This document shows, one piece after another, positions 60,454 to 64,000 of a stretch of 64,000 bases of DNA. The notes beneath the pieces are model-generated. The model was not told where the DNA came from and searched no databases. It saw only the letters and a program-made list of their open reading frames with translations. The stretch comes from Streptomyces sp. WAC05374 (GTDB lineage Bacteria; Actinomycetota; Actinomycetes; Streptomycetales; Streptomycetaceae): assembly GCF_004353505.1 (NCBI RefSeq), contig NZ_SMNQ01000021.1:49615-113614 (forward strand), read 5' to 3'. Positions within the stretch are counted from its first letter, which is position 1. The number at the start of each line of letters is the position of its first letter. Both the position numbers and the translations under genes were made by a program.

Positions 60454-60693
60454 ATGACCCAAGCCTCCGACAAGCTCCGCATCCAGCGGCAGCGCGAGGC
60501 GTTCGGCCACCGTGTGCGGCAGCACCGCCTCGCGGCAGGCCTCTCGCAAGAAGAGCTCGCAGAAGATGCCGGCATCCACCGCACTTACGTCTCTTCGTTG
60601 GAACGAGGTCAGCGCAACGTAAGCCTTGACAACATCATTGCCCTCGCGCGTGCGCTCAAGGTAGATGCCGCACAACTACTCGAAGGCATCTGA
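60454..60693 (+). CDS. Small XRE-type controller (C) protein
   Basis: 79 aa. Nearly all of it is one Cro/C1 HTH: FGHRVRQHRLAAGLSQEELAEDAGIHRTYVSSLERGQRNVSLDNIIALARAL. Size and the RTYVSSLERGQRNVS recognition helix are typical of C proteins of restriction-modification systems. The predicted promoter leaves a leader of only a few bases, and no ribosome site is seen, as for leaderless C mRNAs. Its stop overlaps the next start (TGATG). It probably activates C-R and limits the methyltransferase. Confidence 0.85.
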   Translation: MTQASDKLRIQRQREAFGHRVRQHRLAAGLSQEELAEDAGIHRTYVSSLERGQRNVSLDNIIALARALKVDAAQLLEGI

Positions 60694-62162
60694 TGGGGTT
60701 CAAAGAAGACGCTGATTTCGCTCGTTTCTTGAGCATGGGGGTCCACGCCGCCGACGCGATTACCCGTGACCTCGAAGACAATCACGGGCACAACATTATC
60801 GAGCTCGAGCGGTACGCCAAGGCCAACAAGGTGTGGCAGACGAAGGTCAAGCGCATGCGCCTGCCGGACCTCATGTGCGTCACCTGTGGACGCCGCTTCG
60901 AGTCCAAGGGCAAGACAAAGCTTGAGATCAAGCTGTCCGACTCCACGCTGCCAGGCAGATCCTGGCGCGACGGAGGTATGCGCCTGGACGACGTCTTCGC
61001 CTTCGCGCGTGTCGACATGAAGACGAGCCCTGTGAGCGTCTCCAACCTTGTCTACGTGACCCGACGGAGCCTGGAAAACGCCTTGGAATCCTCCAAGGAG
61101 GGCAACCGAAAGTCCGTGTCCGAGGGCTCGGAGATGGACCGTAGGTGGCCGATGTGGGCCCCGGACTATTCCGGCGAGGTTCTCACCGTCGATCACGGCG
61201 TGAAAAAAATTCGCGTCACGAAGGGCGCCGGCACGTATCTCTACGGGAGCGGTAGCCGTTGGAGTGCGTTCTACACGTTGGCAGCAGGGACACCATTCGA
61301 GACTGGTCAACCGGTCGCGTTCTGCTTCCGCATGGCTGACTCGATCACCTGCGCCGGCGACGGGTCCTGGAGCTGGCAGGAAGACCTCCTGTCGACTGAC
61401 GACGACATCCGGTTTCCGGCCGTCAAGGCGGCCCGATTCCTTGGCACAGAGCAGGTCGAGGAGATCCTCATCCGCATAGCGAAAGACGAGGCCAATGACT
61501 GGCGCATTCGCCTCGAAGCGCACGCCAGCCTTGCCGCCACGCGGCCGGCGTCCGTCGCTGCGCTGCGCACGCTCGCTGAAGGCGCTGACTCGGCCGACGA
61601 GGTACGCATGGAGGCCGTGTTCTCCCTGTCGGAGATCGACACCGAGGAAGCCGCGGATGCGCTGTACTCGGTTGCCGGCAAGACCGAGCCATCGATTCCG
61701 GAAGAGATCCGTGCAGCTGCCGCCTGGGGGCTCGGGGCTGGGGCTCGCCAGGCACCCTCCAAGCTCATGCGCCTCGTCAACGATCCCAGCGTTCTCGTCG
61801 CGACGCACGCAGCGGCGGTCATGCCGACAGAACTGCCCCGGACGTGCCTGGACGAGCTCCTCGACTGGCTTCGCGCTGACGATCTGCGCCAGGCCGCCAC
61901 GGCTGCGCACCTGCTGGCCGAGCGCAATCTCGTCGCCGAACTCGTAAGCGCCCTTCAGACGGCACCGGAGGGCGTGCGCAAGCTGATCATCCTGGCGCTC
62001 GGGGATACTCCGCGCGAGGCCGTTTCTGGCCTGCTGAACGAACTCGACGCTGAGAGCCGCGCCGGCATCGCCACCCTGTGGGCCAAGAACGACGACTGGC
62101 TCCGTCAGCCGGATACGGATGGCATTCTGGGCGCCCTGAAGCTACAGAAGCTCCGCCGATAG
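60693..62162 (+). CDS. Candidate restriction endonuclease: PD-(D/E)XK-like domain plus HEAT repeats
   Basis: 489 aa; GAAGG lies six bases before the ATG. The N-terminal part (about 1-130) reads ...RMRLPDL, CVTCGRRF, ESKGKTKLEIKLSDS: Pro58-Asp59, then Glu70-Ser71-Lys72, a PD-x10-ExK spacing of the nuclease superfamily, with a Cys62/Cys65 pair between. Residues about 250-485 are HEAT-like helical repeats (VKAARFLGTEQVEEIL, EVRMEAVFSLSEIDTEEAADAL). I do not recognise a described restriction enzyme. Context (C gene overlap, divergent methyltransferase) suggests the R subunit; nuclease activity is inference. Confidence 0.7.
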   Translation: MGFKEDADFARFLSMGVHAADAITRDLEDNHGHNIIELERYAKANKVWQTKVKRMRLPDLMCVTCGRRFESKGKTKLEIKLSDSTLPGRSWRDGGMRLDDVFAFARVDMKTSPVSVSNLVYVTRRSLENALESSKEGNRKSVSEGSEMDRRWPMWAPDYSGEVLTVDHGVKKIRVTKGAGTYLYGSGSRWSAFYTLAAGTPFETGQPVAFCFRMADSITCAGDGSWSWQEDLLSTDDDIRFPAVKAARFLGTEQVEEILIRIAKDEANDWRIRLEAHASLAATRPASVAALRTLAEGADSADEVRMEAVFSLSEIDTEEAADALYSVAGKTEPSIPEEIRAAAAWGLGAGARQAPSKLMRLVNDPSVLVATHAAAVMPTELPRTCLDELLDWLRADDLRQAATAAHLLAERNLVAELVSALQTAPEGVRKLIILALGDTPREAVSGLLNELDAESRAGIATLWAKNDDWLRQPDTDGILGALKLQKLRR

Positions 62163-62260
62163 CAGTGACTCGAGCGCTGCTCTGCGACCGGCCGAACCCA
62201 GTTGTCGGTGGTGGCGCTCGTACCGCGCTCGAGTGCCCGGGCCCGACCGTCGTACGGACG

Positions 62261-62295
62261 CGCGTGCCCGTCCCCGTGGTGGGGGCGGGCACGCG
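62261..62295 (-). terminator. Terminator of the carboxypeptidase gene
   Basis: CGCGTGCCCG/CGGGCACGCG with an inner CCCC/GGGG and 5-nt loop forms a 15-bp stem with one wobble, 25 bp past the stop codon. Confidence 0.75.
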
Positions 62296-62319
62296 CTGTT
62301 CCGGCCGGGGGCTTCGGGG

Positions 62320-63780
62320 TCAGCCGAGGCGGGTGAGCTTTTCGGGGACGGAGGGCTCGGTGAGCTCGGACTGGAGGGCGACCGGGACGCGGGGGGCGTT
62401 GGGGCCGGTGCCGATGGTGAGGTCGCCGATGACGGTGCCGGCTCGTGCCGTGCGGGGCAGGGACGTGCCGGTGCGGTGGAAGGTGAGGGTCAGCTTCTGG
62501 CCGGGGACGCCAACGGCCTTCAGGTCCTGGGTGGCGATGACCGGGGTGCGGCCACCGAGGCCGTCGTCGACATGGCCGACGACCTGGCCCTTGGTCACCG
62601 CCGGGGCGGAGGTGAGCGCCTCACGCACCGCCTCGATGACCTTCTTGCTGTTGTCCTGCACCAGTAGGAGGCTGTTGGCGCCGTTGGGGTCCGGCGGCGG
62701 CGCGTGCTGGTCCATCATCGTGCCGAGGATCAGCCGGTCCTTGCCGTCCACGGTCTTGTAGGCCGCCCAGGACAGCGTGCCGCCGGCCGGGGTGTTGGAG
62801 CCCGTCTTGATGCCCCTGACGCTCAACCCGGCGACCAGCAGACGGTCGTTGTTGTTGTTGATGCGCCCGACCCCGGGGATGTCCGCGTTCGGCATGGCGA
62901 CGATCGCGCGGAAGGCGTCGAACTTCATGACGGCCTCGGCCAGTTTGAGCTGGTCGGCGGCTGTGCTGACGGTCTTGCTGTCGAGGCCGCTGGGGTCGGT
63001 GTACGTCGTGTTCCTCATGCCGAGCGCCTTGGCGGCGTCGTTCATCTTCCTGACGAACGCCGCCTCATCCTTGGACCCGGTGTCCCAGCGGGCGAGTAGC
63101 CGCCCGATGTTGTTGCCCGACGGGATCATCAGCATCTTGAGCATGTCCTGCTGCGTGAACGTCTGGCCGAGTTCCAGGCCCTCGATGCGCGACTCGTTCT
63201 CCGACGAACCCTCACTCACGGCCTGGGCGTCGACCGCGATCCGAGGACCCTTCTCGTCCTTCTTGAGCGGGTGCTCACGGAGGATCACGTACGCGGTCAT
63301 GATCTTCGCGACGCTCGCCGTCGGGACGGGCTTCTCCGCCCCGAACGTGCCGATACTGCCCGAACCCACGACCGTCACCGCTCCCTGCCCCTTCTCGGGC
63401 CACGGGATGGACAGCTTGTCACCCGGGAGGGTGAAGGAGGACGCGTTCTCCGCGAGGGTGAACGTCGGCTCGGGGAGCGGGCGGACGAGCTGCACGGTGA
63501 GCAGAACGAGCCCGAGGAGCACGGCGATCGGCGACCAGATCTTCACCTTGCGCGCGACCGTACGTGCCGGGGTGTCGGACGGCGCCGGGGTGTTGGTCAA
63601 CTGAGCGAGCAGTTCGAGCGGCGGAGGAGGCTCGGCGGACGCCTGCGCGGGGTGGGGCTGGGGGTGGGGGTCGGGCCGGGGGTCGGGCTGAGGCTGGGGC
63701 TGGGGGTCGGGCTGAGGCTGGGGCTGGGGCTGCGGGTCTCCGGGGGTGGGCGGGGGGGCGGGCGGGGGGCTGGGGGCAAG
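62320..63780 (-). CDS. D-alanyl-D-alanine carboxypeptidase, 5' end not resolved
   Basis: Peptidase S11 (PBP5-like). The catalytic SxxK is in PTASVAKIMTAYV, SGN in IPSGNNIGRLL and KTG in RGIKTGSNTPAGG. A membrane segment (WSPIAVLLGLVLLTVQLV) lies before the catalytic domain. The frame stays open upstream of the TTG at 63600 into a cytoplasmic Pro/Gln/Asp-rich stretch (PQPQPDPRPDPHPQP) up to about 63780, then meets poly-G. The true start is beyond or inside that region. It trims the terminal D-Ala of peptidoglycan stem peptides. Confidence 0.88.
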   Translation of the reverse strand, partial: LAPSPPPAPPPTPGDPQPQPQPQPDPQPQPQPDPRPDPHPQPHPAQASAEPPPPLELLAQLTNTPAPSDTPARTVARKVKIWSPIAVLLGLVLLTVQLVRPLPEPTFTLAENASSFTLPGDKLSIPWPEKGQGAVTVVGSGSIGTFGAEKPVPTASVAKIMTAYVILREHPLKKDEKGPRIAVDAQAVSEGSSENESRIEGLELGQTFTQQDMLKMLMIPSGNNIGRLLARWDTGSKDEAAFVRKMNDAAKALGMRNTTYTDPSGLDSKTVSTAADQLKLAEAVMKFDAFRAIVAMPNADIPGVGRINNNNDRLLVAGLSVRGIKTGSNTPAGGTLSWAAYKTVDGKDRLILGTMMDQHAPPPDPNGANSLLLVQDNSKKVIEAVREALTSAPAVTKGQVVGHVDDGLGGRTPVIATQDLKAVGVPGQKLTLTFHRTGTSLPRTARAGTVIGDLTIGTGPNAPRVPVALQSELTEPSVPEKLTRLG

Positions 63781-63789
63781 CGGGTGGCC

Positions 63790-64000
63790 GGGGGGGGGGG
63801 GGGTGAGGGCGGTGGGGTGGCGGTGGGTGGGTGGGGGGGGGGGGGGGGGGGCGGCGGGGTGGCGGTGGGGGCGGGGGGGGGGTGGGGGGCGGGGTGGGGG
63901 TTCGGGGGGGGGGGGCGGGTGGGGGGGGGGCGGGGGCGGTGAGGGTCGCCAGTTGGCGTGTGCCCTCGTTCGCGGAGGGGGGGGGTGCGGGGACGACCTG
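63790..64000. other. Poly-G low-complexity end of the window
   Basis: Runs of 14 G (63790-63803) and about 19 G (63833-63851) and others, nearly without A. It would disrupt any reading of the carboxypeptidase N-terminus. Likely sequencing or assembly error at a contig edge in a Pro-rich coding region. Confidence 0.6.

Overview
The window is a piece of a Streptomyces chromosome, read from very high GC, GTG/TTG starts with AGGAGG-type ribosome sites, a chitinase preceded by its two-component pair, and the block nrtL-lysA-hom-thrC-thrB-rho...rpmE-prfA-prmC-tsaC...atpIBEFHAGDC. From memory this is the order around SCO5350-SCO5385 of S. coelicolor; the prfA-prmC-tsaC-wecA-atp core is also shared with mycobacteria.

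Left part (1-39,372) is core chromosome. Most genes run leftwards: an ATP-binding membrane protein with a Thr/Gly/Ser repeat tail, a STAS protein, 3-hydroxybutyryl-CoA dehydrogenase; then a cobalamin adenosyltransferase (+), a membrane protein, chiS-chiR-chiC (+), a 4'-phosphopantetheinyl transferase, a DUF2550 protein, the F1Fo ATP synthase operon, a WecA/MraY-like transferase, a SHMT-like enzyme, a phosphatase-fold protein, TsaC, PrmC, PrfA, L31, an LCP cell-wall ligase, secreted proteins, Rho, and the aspartate-family genes thrB, thrC, hom, lysA plus nrtL.

At 39,373 is tRNA-Arg(CCG). Its 3' half (39,404-39,445) is repeated exactly, 42 bp, at 58,275-58,316. The 18.9 kb between is an actinomycete integrative and conjugative element (AICE). 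One long leftward operon, tied by 1-4 nt overlaps, holds two small proteins, a DUF2637 membrane protein, a GGDEF protein, an RRQRL-type zinc protein, an FtsK/SpoIIIE-type DNA translocase (Tra), several small membrane or Cys-rich proteins, a primase-polymerase, a RepA-like ATPase, an excisionase and a tyrosine integrase. Cargo and regulators flank it: a GHKL ATPase beside attL, and on the right a TPR-type HTH regulator, an atypical low-GC gene, an APH-fold kinase coupled to a two-winged-helix GntR regulator, a GNAT protein and about 1.5 kb of mostly non-coding DNA.

Just past attR (58,317-62,162) lies an integrase remnant and then the most interesting locus: a zinc-rich DNA methyltransferase divergent from a 79-aa HTH protein whose stop codon overlaps the start of a 489-aa protein with a PD-(D/E)XK-like signature followed by HEAT repeats. 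The layout (M divergent from C-R, with a C-box-like double operator in between) is that of a controller-regulated restriction-modification system with an unfamiliar candidate nuclease. The window ends in a D-Ala-D-Ala carboxypeptidase whose N-terminal region runs into suspicious poly-G sequence.
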